NCBI RefSeq assembly: GCF_006539145.1
Contig: NZ_BJML01000007.1
Coordinates: forward strand, 62,001 to 126,000
Direction of reading: 5' to 3'
DNA length: 64,000 nucleotides
Source of the DNA: Microbacterium testaceum
Lineage (GTDB): Bacteria; Actinomycetota; Actinomycetes; Actinomycetales; Microbacteriaceae
Shown: positions 7,695 through 15,375 of the stretch, piece after piece
How positions within the stretch are numbered: position 1 is the stretch's first letter
How the letters are laid out: every line of letters begins with the position of its first letter
Translations under genes and position numbers: made by a program
Notes under the pieces: generated by a model
The model's input: only the letters and a program-made list of their open reading frames with translations
What the model was told of the DNA's origin: nothing
Databases searched by the model: none

Positions 7695-10600
7695 AACTCC
7701 ACAGCCTCGTCCTCGAAGGGTTCGGTCCGTTCCTCGAGGCGCAGACGGTCGACTTCGACGCGTTCACGCCAGACGGCATCTTCCTCATCACGGGGCGCAC
7801 GGGCGCCGGTAAATCGAGCGTGCTCGACGGTGTCTGCTACGCCCTCTACGGAGGCGTGCCGCGATACGACGGCGCTGACCGCCGGTTGCGCAGCGACCAC
7901 TGCCGACCCGACGACCCCACGCGCGTCACGCTCGAGTTCAGCGCGGAGGGGGAGCGGTGGCGCATCACCCGCTCGCCCGAGTTCGAACGTCCGAAACGGC
8001 GCGGTGGGGGGACGACGAAGGAACCGCACCGCGCCCTCCTCGAGATCCTCGCCCCCGAGGGCTGGACCGGAGTGGCCGCACGGCCCGTCGACGTCGCCGC
8101 GCGCCTCGACGAGATCCTGGGCCTGACCCAGCAGCAGTTCCTGCAGGTCATCCTGCTCGCGCAAAACCGGTTCGCACGGTTCCTGCTCGCCAAGAACGAC
8201 GAGCGCCTGAGCCTGCTGCGAACGCTGTTCGGGACGCGCTCCTTCGAGCAGTACGCGGCCGACCTCGACGAGCGTCGCAAGAGCGCGGCGCAACGTCTCG
8301 CTGCCGAGGGCGTCGAGGTGACGACGCTTCTCGACGAGGCGGAGCGTCTTGCCGGCGAACTCGATCCCGAAGACGACCTCGCCGCCGCCGAGGTCGTCGA
8401 GACCCCGGCAGGTGCACCCGTCAGCGTGAGCGAACGGCTGGCCCTCGTCGTTCGAGCCGTGGAACGCACCGACTATCGCGTCGAGACCGCCGCGCGAGAG
8501 CGCGACGACAGCGATGCGCGACTCGATCGGGCCCTGGCCGCTCAGCGGGAAGCGGCCACGCTCCATGAACGCCAGCAGGATCGATCGCGACTGCGGGACC
8601 GTCTGGCGGTTCTCGAGGCGGACGACGCGCGCATCACCGCCGCGCGCGAGGAGTCGCGCTGCGCGGCCGAGGCCGAGACGATGCGGGCCGCGATCGATGC
8701 GGCCGAGATCGCACGGAAGGCGCTCGCATCCGCCGTGGACGCCGCCGACACGGCGAAAGAGAAGGCCGGTCTGCTCGGGGAACCGCGTAGCGCGGGCGCC
8801 GCCGTCGGACCCTCGACGGACACGACGGCGAACCCCGCCCCTCCCGGCGGAGCCGCCCTCGATCGGGCCGTTCTCGTCGCCCGCGACGACGAGCTCACCG
8901 CGCTGCTCGCGCGGGGACAGTCCGCCCTGAGCGCCGAAGCCGAGCTCGACGTCCTCGAGGCTGAGCTCGATCGGCTCACGACCCTGGTCGCCCGGACCGC
9001 CGCCGATCGCGATGCTCTCGTCGAGGGACGAGCCGAGGTTCCCGAGGCCCTGCGTGCTCTCGACGAGCGCCTCGAACAGCTCGCCGGCGCCGAGACCCGC
9101 AAGACCACCGCGACGAGCGCACGCGACGACCTGGTTCGCCGCGTGCAGGCCGCGCGCCGTGCGGCGCAGCTGCAAGACGAACGCGATCAGGCCGATCTCG
9201 CATCCCTGGTGCGCGCCGACGAGGTACAGCGCGCCGTCGACTCGTGGACCAGCCTCCTGCGTCGCCGACTCGCAGGCGCGGCCGTCGAGCTGGCCCATGA
9301 CCTCGTCGACGGAGAGCCGTGTGCCGTGTGCGGTGCACGGGAGCACCCCGCTCCCGCTCGCGGCGACGAAGAGCCCGTGACCGATGACGAGATCACCGCC
9401 GCAGAAGACCGCAAGAACGCGGCGGTCGAGCAGGACCGACTCGCCTCCGACGCTGCTCGCGTCGCGCGTGACGCTCACGCGCTCGCCGCAGCCCTGGCTG
9501 GGGGAGAAAGCGTCGAAGCCCTCGAGGAGAGGTTGGCTCGGGCCGATGAGGCGCTCGCGGCGGCCTCGGCCGAGGTCGCCGAGCGCGAGAGCCTCCACGC
9601 GGAACGGGCGCGCGTGGTCGACCTCGATGCGGCGGTCGCCTCGCGTATCGACGCATTTACGAGCAGGCTCGCGAGCACGCGACAGGATCTCGCTCTGGCC
9701 GAGCAGAGGGTGACGGGTCTGCGTAGCGAGGTGGCCGCCGCGCGGGGAGACTTCGACAGCGTGACCGCTCGCCAGAGCGATCTGCGTTCCCGGCAAGATG
9801 CGGTGCGCGAGCTGGTCGCGGCAAGAGACGCGGTCGAGGCGGCGGCCGCGCACGAGCTCGAGGCGGCGGACACGGTCGCGTCGCGCGTGGGCGAGAGCTC
9901 CTTCGCCGACGTCGACGCCGTGATCCGGGCGCTCCGGCCGGCAGCCGATCGCCGTCGCCTCGATACCGCCATCGCCGAACACGATGCGGCGAGAGCCTCG
10001 GTTCGCCAACGGCTGCTCGAGCTCGAGCTCCTCCTCGTCGATGCACCCGATGACCCCGTCGACCCCGCCCCGTACGCCGAGGCCGTCGCCCGCGCCCGCG
10101 AGGTCGTCCAGCAGACCACCGCTGCGCATTCGTCCGCTCGGGTTCTCGCGGATCGGCTGAGAGGGCTCGCCCAGCGCGCCGACGACGCTCACGCGGCTGT
10201 GGCGGCGCTTTCCGACGAGCACGCCGTCATCGCTCGACTTGCCGATACCGTCGCCGGGCGTGCGCCGAACACACGTCGCATGACCCTCGAGACCTTCGTG
10301 CTCGCCGCCGAGCTCGAAGAGATCGTGGCAGCGGCCAACCTGCGCCTCGACGACATGTCGTCCGGTCGCTACCGTCTTCAGCACACCGACGCCCTGGCCG
10401 CCCGCGGAGCGGCGAGCGGACTCGGGCTCGAGGTGGTCGACGCGTTCACGGGGCAGAGCCGGCCCCCGCAGTCGCTGTCGGGCGGTGAGACGTTCCTCAC
10501 CTCCCTCGCGCTGGCCCTCGGCCTCGCCGAGGTGGTGACGGCGCGAGCGGGCGGCATCCGGCTCGATACGCTCTTCATCGATGAGGGCTTCGGCTCGCTC

Positions 10601-10783
10601 GACGACGACACGCTCGACCTCGCCATGCGGACTCTCGACGAACTGCGGCAGGGTGGGCGAACGGTCGGCGTCATCAGCCACGTCGCGGCGATGAAAGACC
10701 AGCTCCCCGCGCAGCTGCACGTCACGGCCACGCCCAGGGGACCGAGCGTGATCCGACAGGACGCCCCGGCGCTGATGGCCTGA
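7691..10783 (+). CDS. sbcC: SMC-family ATPase SbcC (Rad50-like)
   Basis: This 1030-residue protein shows the Rad50/SbcC plan: N-terminal Walker A GRTGAGKSS, long Ala/Glu/Arg-rich coiled coils, a central zinc hook CAVC within GEPCAVCGAREHP, then the ABC signature SLSGGET and Walker B TLFIDEGFGSLD near the C-terminus. It opens and clamps DNA for the SbcD nuclease and limits long palindromes. The Q-loop (LTQQQFLQVILLAQNRF) is intact. The gene overlaps sbcD by 4 nt. Length is typical of actinobacterial SbcC. Confidence 0.95.
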   Translation: MKLHSLVLEGFGPFLEAQTVDFDAFTPDGIFLITGRTGAGKSSVLDGVCYALYGGVPRYDGADRRLRSDHCRPDDPTRVTLEFSAEGERWRITRSPEFERPKRRGGGTTKEPHRALLEILAPEGWTGVAARPVDVAARLDEILGLTQQQFLQVILLAQNRFARFLLAKNDERLSLLRTLFGTRSFEQYAADLDERRKSAAQRLAAEGVEVTTLLDEAERLAGELDPEDDLAAAEVVETPAGAPVSVSERLALVVRAVERTDYRVETAARERDDSDARLDRALAAQREAATLHERQQDRSRLRDRLAVLEADDARITAAREESRCAAEAETMRAAIDAAEIARKALASAVDAADTAKEKAGLLGEPRSAGAAVGPSTDTTANPAPPGGAALDRAVLVARDDELTALLARGQSALSAEAELDVLEAELDRLTTLVARTAADRDALVEGRAEVPEALRALDERLEQLAGAETRKTTATSARDDLVRRVQAARRAAQLQDERDQADLASLVRADEVQRAVDSWTSLLRRRLAGAAVELAHDLVDGEPCAVCGAREHPAPARGDEEPVTDDEITAAEDRKNAAVEQDRLASDAARVARDAHALAAALAGGESVEALEERLARADEALAAASAEVAERESLHAERARVVDLDAAVASRIDAFTSRLASTRQDLALAEQRVTGLRSEVAAARGDFDSVTARQSDLRSRQDAVRELVAARDAVEAAAAHELEAADTVASRVGESSFADVDAVIRALRPAADRRRLDTAIAEHDAARASVRQRLLELELLLVDAPDDPVDPAPYAEAVARAREVVQQTTAAHSSARVLADRLRGLAQRADDAHAAVAALSDEHAVIARLADTVAGRAPNTRRMTLETFVLAAELEEIVAAANLRLDDMSSGRYRLQHTDALAARGAASGLGLEVVDAFTGQSRPPQSLSGGETFLTSLALALGLAEVVTARAGGIRLDTLFIDEGFGSLDDDTLDLAMRTLDELRQGGRTVGVISHVAAMKDQLPAQLHVTATPRGPSVIRQDAPALMA

Positions 10784-10869
10784 GAGGGGCCGCTTCGCCG
10801 GACGGCAGGCCCAGGGGGGGAGAAGCCCGGGCCGGGTCATCTGCCAGCCTTCCGCTCTAGGCTGGGCAT

Positions 10870-11052
10870 ATGCGCAAGAGCACCCTGTGGACCATCCTCG
10901 GCGTCGTCGTCGCCGTGATCATCGCGTGGGTTCTGGTGAACATCCTGTTCTCGCTCATCGCGTTCGTCTTCCGCCTCCTCGCCGTCGCGGTCGTCGCGCT
11001 CATCGTCTTCTTCGTGCTGCGCGCGGTCTTCGCGCGCCGAGACGCCGACTGA
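10870..11052 (+). CDS. Small membrane protein
   Basis: A 60-residue protein that is almost entirely hydrophobic between residues 7 and 53, probably two close membrane helices, with RKSTLW before and RRDAD after. No family is recognised. It is supported as a gene by TAGGCT exactly 6 nt before the ATG. It stands alone between sbcC and the MFS exporter on the same strand. No function can be assigned. Confidence 0.6.
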   Translation: MRKSTLWTILGVVVAVIIAWVLVNILFSLIAFVFRLLAVAVVALIVFFVLRAVFARRDAD

Positions 11053-11131
11053 CGCGTTCGTCCCGAGGTCATCGCGCCCCGGCGCGCAACCCCGGATCGG
11101 GTGTCCGAGCCCCGGAGTACCGTCGGCAGCG

Positions 11132-12634
11132 ATGACTCCTCCATCTTCCGCGCCCACGGATTCCGCCCATCCCCCCACCCGCGACATCGTGCTGTCACCG
11201 AAGCACCGGTGGCGCGCCTACTGGGTGGCGGTCGCGGTCGCCGCGTTGACGATCCTCGACCTCACCAAGGTCAACGTCGCGCTCCCCTCGATAGAGGCGG
11301 CGCTGAATGCCGGTCCGACCGAGCTGCAGCTCGTGGTCTCGGGATACATCCTCACCTTCGGGCTGGTGCTCGTCCCGGCCGGACGCTTGGGAGATCTCCG
11401 TTCGCGACGCATGCTGTTCCTCGTCGGGCTCTCGCTGTTCCTCGTCACGAGCCTGGCGTGCGCTCTCGCCCCGAACACGACCGTGCTCCTCGTCGCGCGC
11501 CTGCTGCAGGGCGTCGCCGCCGGCATTCAGATGCCTCAGGTTCTCGGTCTCGTGCAGCAGCTGTTCCAGGGCAAGGAGCGAGGCCGCGCGTTCGGCCTGT
11601 TCGGTGCGACGATCGGCATCGCGACGGCCTTCGGCCCCACACTGGGCGGTCTGCTCATCGCCCTGGGCGGAGACACCGACGGCTGGCGCCTCATCTTCTG
11701 GATCAACGTCCCGCTCGTCGCCATCGTCATCGCCCTGGCGGCGTGGCTGTTACCCGACACGCGGACCAGGTCGCACCGCAAGCTCGATCTCGATCCGGTC
11801 GGTGTGGTGCTCTTCGCGCTGACGATCCTGTCGCTCATGTGGCCGTTCCTGTTCACCACGGGGAGCCCGGACGACAACCCGCACCGTTGGTGGTTCCTGG
11901 TGGCGTCCGTGATCTTCGCCGCGGGGTTCGTGTTCTGGGAGCGCCGCTATGCAGAGCGGGGACGGATGCCGCTCATGCCGTTCGCGATCTTCTCGTTCTC
12001 GTCGTATCGCAACGGCGTGCTCATCTCGACCGCTTATTTCTCCGCGGTCCCCGCCATGTTCCTGCTCGGGACGCTCTTCCTGCAGGGCGGTCTGGGCCTC
12101 GAGCCGGTGTTCGCCGGGATGGTCACGATCGGTTTCGCCGTCGCATCCGCGTGGAGTTCGTGGATCGGCGGAAACCTCGTCACCAGACTCGGGCGCCCGC
12201 TGGTGGTCTGGGGCATTGTGGGCATGGTCGTCACCGCCGGGGGCCTCGTCCTGGCCGCTCTCTTCACGCCCCCGGAATGGACCCCGTGGGCGATGGCCGC
12301 CGTCATGACCTTCGGCGGCTTTGCGGGCGGTCTCGTCATCTCGCCCAACCAGACGCTCACCCTCGCCGAGATCCCCGTGAAGAGCGGCGGTGTCGCGGGA
12401 TCCGTGGGGCAACTGGGGCAACGCATCGGCACCGCGGTCGGCACGGCCATCGCCCTCGCTCTGTTCTATGCGACGGTCTATCGCGAGCAGGCCAGCGTCG
12501 ACGACGCGGCCGTGCTCTACCACGATGCCTACGCGTCGGGCATGATCACGGTGGGCATCTTCCTCGCGCTCGCGCTCGTCGTCGGCGTCACCGATCTCGC
12601 GGGTCGCGCGCGATCGGGGTCGCAGACACCCTAG
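11132..12634 (+). CDS. MFS transporter, DHA2-like drug exporter
   Basis: The 500-residue protein has the length and pattern of 14-helix major facilitator exporters (EmrB/QacA group). Helix 1 carries TILDLTKVNVALPSIE, matching the DHA2 motif (D...NVALP.I). PAGRLGDLRSRR is the loop 2-3 motif A, and RLLQGVAAGIQMPQ matches the helix 4 antiporter region. Such proteins exchange drugs or metabolites for protons. No regulator adjoins it and the substrate is unknown. Start ATG 11132 follows TACCGT by 8 nt. Confidence 0.88.
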   Translation: MTPPSSAPTDSAHPPTRDIVLSPKHRWRAYWVAVAVAALTILDLTKVNVALPSIEAALNAGPTELQLVVSGYILTFGLVLVPAGRLGDLRSRRMLFLVGLSLFLVTSLACALAPNTTVLLVARLLQGVAAGIQMPQVLGLVQQLFQGKERGRAFGLFGATIGIATAFGPTLGGLLIALGGDTDGWRLIFWINVPLVAIVIALAAWLLPDTRTRSHRKLDLDPVGVVLFALTILSLMWPFLFTTGSPDDNPHRWWFLVASVIFAAGFVFWERRYAERGRMPLMPFAIFSFSSYRNGVLISTAYFSAVPAMFLLGTLFLQGGLGLEPVFAGMVTIGFAVASAWSSWIGGNLVTRLGRPLVVWGIVGMVVTAGGLVLAALFTPPEWTPWAMAAVMTFGGFAGGLVISPNQTLTLAEIPVKSGGVAGSVGQLGQRIGTAVGTAIALALFYATVYREQASVDDAAVLYHDAYASGMITVGIFLALALVVGVTDLAGRARSGSQTP

Positions 12635-12658
12635 GCGCGCGCGATCCCCGGAGCGGAA

Positions 12659-13216
12659 TCAGACGCCGTAGCGGGCGCGGATTTCGGCGCGCAACTCGTG
12701 GCTGCACCGTTCGACGACGTCGTCCCACAGTTCGGTGGCGCCGTCCTGTGCCCGGTCCGAGACGGCGCGCAGGATGCGGATGGGCACGCCGAACTGCTGC
12801 GCGACCCAGATCAACGCGTACGACTCCATGTCGACCAGGCGGGCACCGAGGCCGCGAATGAGGCGCACGGCTTCTGCGTCGTCGACGAAGTGGTCTCCGG
12901 TCGCGATGACCATGCCTTCGGAGCCGGTCTCGACGCGGGACGGAAGCGACACATGCTCTCCGAATGTGCCGTCCAGGCCCTTCACGTCGTGCTGGATCGC
13001 TGCAGCGATGTCGTAGATACCGCCCTCGACGTCATCGTCGATCGCTCCCGCCGTGCCGACGACCACGATTTCGTCGTAGTCTCCCTCGCACAGAGCCCGC
13101 GTGAGCGCGTAGGCGGCGGGGATCTTTCCGACGCCGGTGAGCAGACGCTCGAAACCGGGGATCTCCGCCTCGAAGGCGATCAGTTCGGACGCATGGGCGG
13201 CAACGAGGAGCTTCAC
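12659..13216 (-). CDS. 5'-methylthioadenosine/S-adenosylhomocysteine nucleosidase-like protein
   Basis: This 185-residue protein is a short member of the PNP/UDP phosphorylase superfamily. VGTAGAI, the DMESYALIWVAQQFGVPI segment (M-E-S contacts ribose in Pfs enzymes) and RAVSDRAQDGAT (catalytic Asp after Ser) are present. Full-length Pfs enzymes are near 230 residues, so this belongs to the shorter actinobacterial nucleosidases. It should cleave methylthioadenosine or related nucleosides to adenine and a sugar. A GTG start at 13216 is preferred; the upstream in-frame extension runs through a perfect hairpin and is not conserved-looking. Confidence 0.78.
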   Translation of the reverse strand: MKLLVAAHASELIAFEAEIPGFERLLTGVGKIPAAYALTRALCEGDYDEIVVVGTAGAIDDDVEGGIYDIAAAIQHDVKGLDGTFGEHVSLPSRVETGSEGMVIATGDHFVDDAEAVRLIRGLGARLVDMESYALIWVAQQFGVPIRILRAVSDRAQDGATELWDDVVERCSHELRAEIRARYGV

Positions 13217-13265
13217 GTCCTCATTCTCGCCCACTGCGGGTGTCGACGCAGCGAGTCCCACCGCG

Positions 13266-13327
13266 AGGAACGCCCGCCGTAGGGGGGGAACACGCTGCAC
13301 GCGGATCCCCGTACGGCGGGCGTTCCT
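13266..13327 (-). terminator. Perfect 16-bp stem hairpin between aldo/keto reductase and nucleosidase genes
   Basis: Arms 13266-13281 and 13312-13327 are exact reverse complements (AGGAACGCCCGCCGTA against TACGGCGGGCGTTCCT). The 30-nt loop contains a further GGGG/CCCC pairing. It follows the reductase stop and precedes the nucleosidase start on the minus strand. It could be a terminator, although no T-run follows on either strand, or an attenuator-type structure for the nucleosidase. The pairing is seen; the role is inferred. Confidence 0.6.
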
Positions 13328-13375
13328 AGGTCGAGGGAGCAAAGGCGTGGGCTGTACCCGCGCATCCCGCCCTCC

Positions 13376-14320
13376 TCAGCCCTGGGCGGCCTCCGACACC
13401 GACGACAGGTGCGCGACCTCGTCGGCCGTCAGCTCGAGAGAGGCGCTGGCGAGAAGGTCCGCGACCTGCTCCACCTTCGAGGCGCTCGCGATGGGAGCGG
13501 CGACGGTCGGCTGGGCACGCAGCCACGCGAGGGCCGTGGTCGCGATCGAGGCACCGTGCGCGTCGCCGACCTCTTCGAGCGCGTCGATCAGCGCCAGTCC
13601 GGCCGGAGTGGCCAGCTTCGCGGCGCCTTCCGCGCGGGGTGAATCGCCCCTCGTGTCGGCCGAACGGTACTTGCCGGTGAGGAATCCGCTCGCGAGCGCG
13701 TAATAGGGCACGAGTGACATGCCGTGCTGCTCGGCCACGGGCACGATCTCGCTCTCGACCTCGGTGCGGTGCACGAGGTTGTAGTGCGGCTGGACAGCGA
13801 CCGGGAGGTCGGCTCCCGATGCTTCGGCCAACGAGATCCACTCGCGGATGCGCGCCGCGGTGTAGTTCGATACCGCCACGTACCGCACGAGTCCGTCGCG
13901 CACGAGGTCGGCGAAACCGGCGACGGTCTCTTCGAGAGGCGTCTCCGCGTCGTCGAAGTGGGCGTAGTACAGGTCGATCGAGTCGACGCCGAGACGCGTG
14001 AGCGAGGCTTCCGCGGCGGCGCGGATGTTCGTCGCGCTCAGCCCACGGAACTCGGGGTGCTGGCTGACCTTCGTGGCCACGACGACGTTCTCGGGCTTGC
14101 GGGAGGCCAGCCACTCGCCGATGAGGGTCTCGCTCTCACCGCCCGAGTTGCCGGGCACCCAGGCGCTGTACGCGTCGGCGGTGTCGATGAAGTTCCCGCC
14201 CCCGGAGTGGAAGGCGTCGAGAACCGCGAACGAGGTCTCGCGGTCGGCGGTCCAGCCGAAGACGTTACCGCCCAGGGAGAGGGGGAGGATGTCGAGGTCG
14301 CTGCGTCCGATACGCGTCAT
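13376..14320 (-). CDS. Aldo/keto reductase
   Basis: The 314-residue protein is an NADPH-dependent AKR of the YghZ/Tas-like kind. DTADAYSAW holds the catalytic Asp and Tyr, VVATKVSQHPEF the Lys and YYAHFDD the position of the catalytic His. VAVQPHYNLVHR and PYYALASGFLTGKYR match the cofactor-binding barrel strands. The family reduces aldehydes and ketones; the physiological substrate cannot be predicted. No same-strand neighbour is closely spaced, so it is probably monocistronic. Confidence 0.9.
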   Translation of the reverse strand: MTRIGRSDLDILPLSLGGNVFGWTADRETSFAVLDAFHSGGGNFIDTADAYSAWVPGNSGGESETLIGEWLASRKPENVVVATKVSQHPEFRGLSATNIRAAAEASLTRLGVDSIDLYYAHFDDAETPLEETVAGFADLVRDGLVRYVAVSNYTAARIREWISLAEASGADLPVAVQPHYNLVHRTEVESEIVPVAEQHGMSLVPYYALASGFLTGKYRSADTRGDSPRAEGAAKLATPAGLALIDALEEVGDAHGASIATTALAWLRAQPTVAAPIASASKVEQVADLLASASLELTADEVAHLSSVSEAAQG

Positions 14321-14395
14321 GATGCCCTTCCTATCGAAATCGTTGACGTGAGGGTCAACGACGACGACTCGAGGACATTCCCGCGACGCGCGGGT

Positions 14396-14539
14396 TCAGC
14401 TGCCTCCGGAGAGGATGCCGATCAGTCCGCTGACGAGCAGCCACAGGCCGATGCCCGCCCCGGCGATCCAGATGACGACGGTGCCCGCGGGGTACTTCTT
14501 CTTCCCGTCGGAGCCACCCGGGGTCTCGGGGGCGCTCAC
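14396..14539 (-). CDS. Small single-pass membrane protein
   Basis: A 47-residue protein starting at GTG 14539, with SAPETPGGSDGKKK before one hydrophobic helix (about 18-42) and the ending SGGS. The start overlaps the stop of the upstream membrane protein (14536-14733) by 4 nt in a GTGA arrangement. That overlap and the shared topology are the main evidence that it is expressed. No family is recognised. The start choice is supported only by the coupling. Confidence 0.6.
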   Translation of the reverse strand: MSAPETPGGSDGKKKYPAGTVVIWIAGAGIGLWLLVSGLIGILSGGS

Positions 14540-14733
14540 GAGCGCACCATCGTGATGATCGAGACGATGAGCACGGCGAGACCTCCGATGACGGCGATGG
14601 CGGCGATGATGGGTCCTCCGCCGGCGAGGTAGGCGATGACGCCGAGGGCGAGGAAGAGCAGAGCCAGCACGATGCCGATGATCTGGTAGACGCGATAGCG
14701 CCGGCTGACCGGCGTGGTCTGGTGTTCGCTCAC
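14536..14733 (-). CDS. Small two-helix membrane protein
   Basis: A 65-residue protein with a short polar N-terminus (SEHQTTPVSRRYR) and two hydrophobic segments (about 16-37 and 41-62). The GTG start at 14733 has a strong ribosome-binding site (GGAGGGGG) upstream. Its stop overlaps the start of the 47-residue membrane protein downstream, so the two probably form a two-gene unit. No known family; function unknown. Confidence 0.65.
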   Translation of the reverse strand: MSEHQTTPVSRRYRVYQIIGIVLALLFLALGVIAYLAGGGPIIAAIAVIGGLAVLIVSIITMVRS

Positions 14734-14832
14734 GGTGCCCCCTCCGCTCCAGGCTACCGAAAAGCTGTGCGCCTCCTGAGCCGATAGGCGGGGAATCGCC
14801 CGAGTATGCGGATCGCGGCGTACCGTGGGCGC

Positions 14833-15330
14833 ATGCCACGCCCCGTACCCGACCCCGTCCTCCCCGGCCAGGAATCCGTGTGGGATTACCCTCGTCCTCC
14901 ACGGGTGGAGCGCGTTCGCAAGCGCGTGCAGATCGATTTCGGCGGCGTGCGCATCGCCGATACGGACGACGTCGTGAGGGTGCTCGAGACCAGCCACCCG
15001 CCCGTCTACTACGTGCCGATCGCCGCGTTCGGCGATGCCCTGACCCTCGGCGAGGGCGCCTCGTTCTGCGAGTTCAAGGGCGGCGCTCGATACTTCGACG
15101 TGCACGGCGGCGGGGGAGCGGTCGCACCTCGGGCAGCCTGGAATTACCCGCACCCCATGCCGGGGTACGAGCTGCTCGAAGACCGCGTCGCCGTCTACGC
15201 GGGCCCCATGGATCGTGTCGTCCTGGGCGGCGAGACGGTCCAGCCCCAGCCGGGCGGCTTCTACGGCGGCTGGGTCACGAGCGATCTCGCCGGTCCGTTC
15301 AAGGGCGTCCCCGGCTCGATGGGGTGGTGA
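14833..15330 (+). CDS. DUF427 domain-containing protein
   Basis: The 165-residue protein matches DUF427: an N-terminal block with ESVWDYPRPPRVE and VRIADT, then FCEFKGGARYF, AWNYPHPMPGYE and the ending WVTSDLAGPFKG. DUF427 is widespread in actinobacteria and its biochemical role is unknown to me. The ATG at 14833 follows TACCGT by 6 nt. It is convergent with nadE. Confidence 0.85.
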   Translation: MPRPVPDPVLPGQESVWDYPRPPRVERVRKRVQIDFGGVRIADTDDVVRVLETSHPPVYYVPIAAFGDALTLGEGASFCEFKGGARYFDVHGGGGAVAPRAAWNYPHPMPGYELLEDRVAVYAGPMDRVVLGGETVQPQPGGFYGGWVTSDLAGPFKGVPGSMGW

Positions 15331-15375
15331 CCCGCGCCGCGAGGCGCCGAGAGGACCGCGACCGGATGCCGTGAC

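Noticed and set aside
7601..10840. A 1079-codon open frame on the minus strand antisense to sbcC, and similar ones antisense to nadE, the TM0106 gene, the MMPL gene and menD
   Set aside because: High GC content leaves few stop codons on the opposite strand. Their products are Arg/Gly/Asp-rich without domains, while the plus or true-strand proteins have clear families.
12659..13342. Longer nucleosidase starting at 13342
   Set aside because: The extension would translate through the perfect hairpin and has no family similarity; the GTG at 13216 matches where homologues begin.
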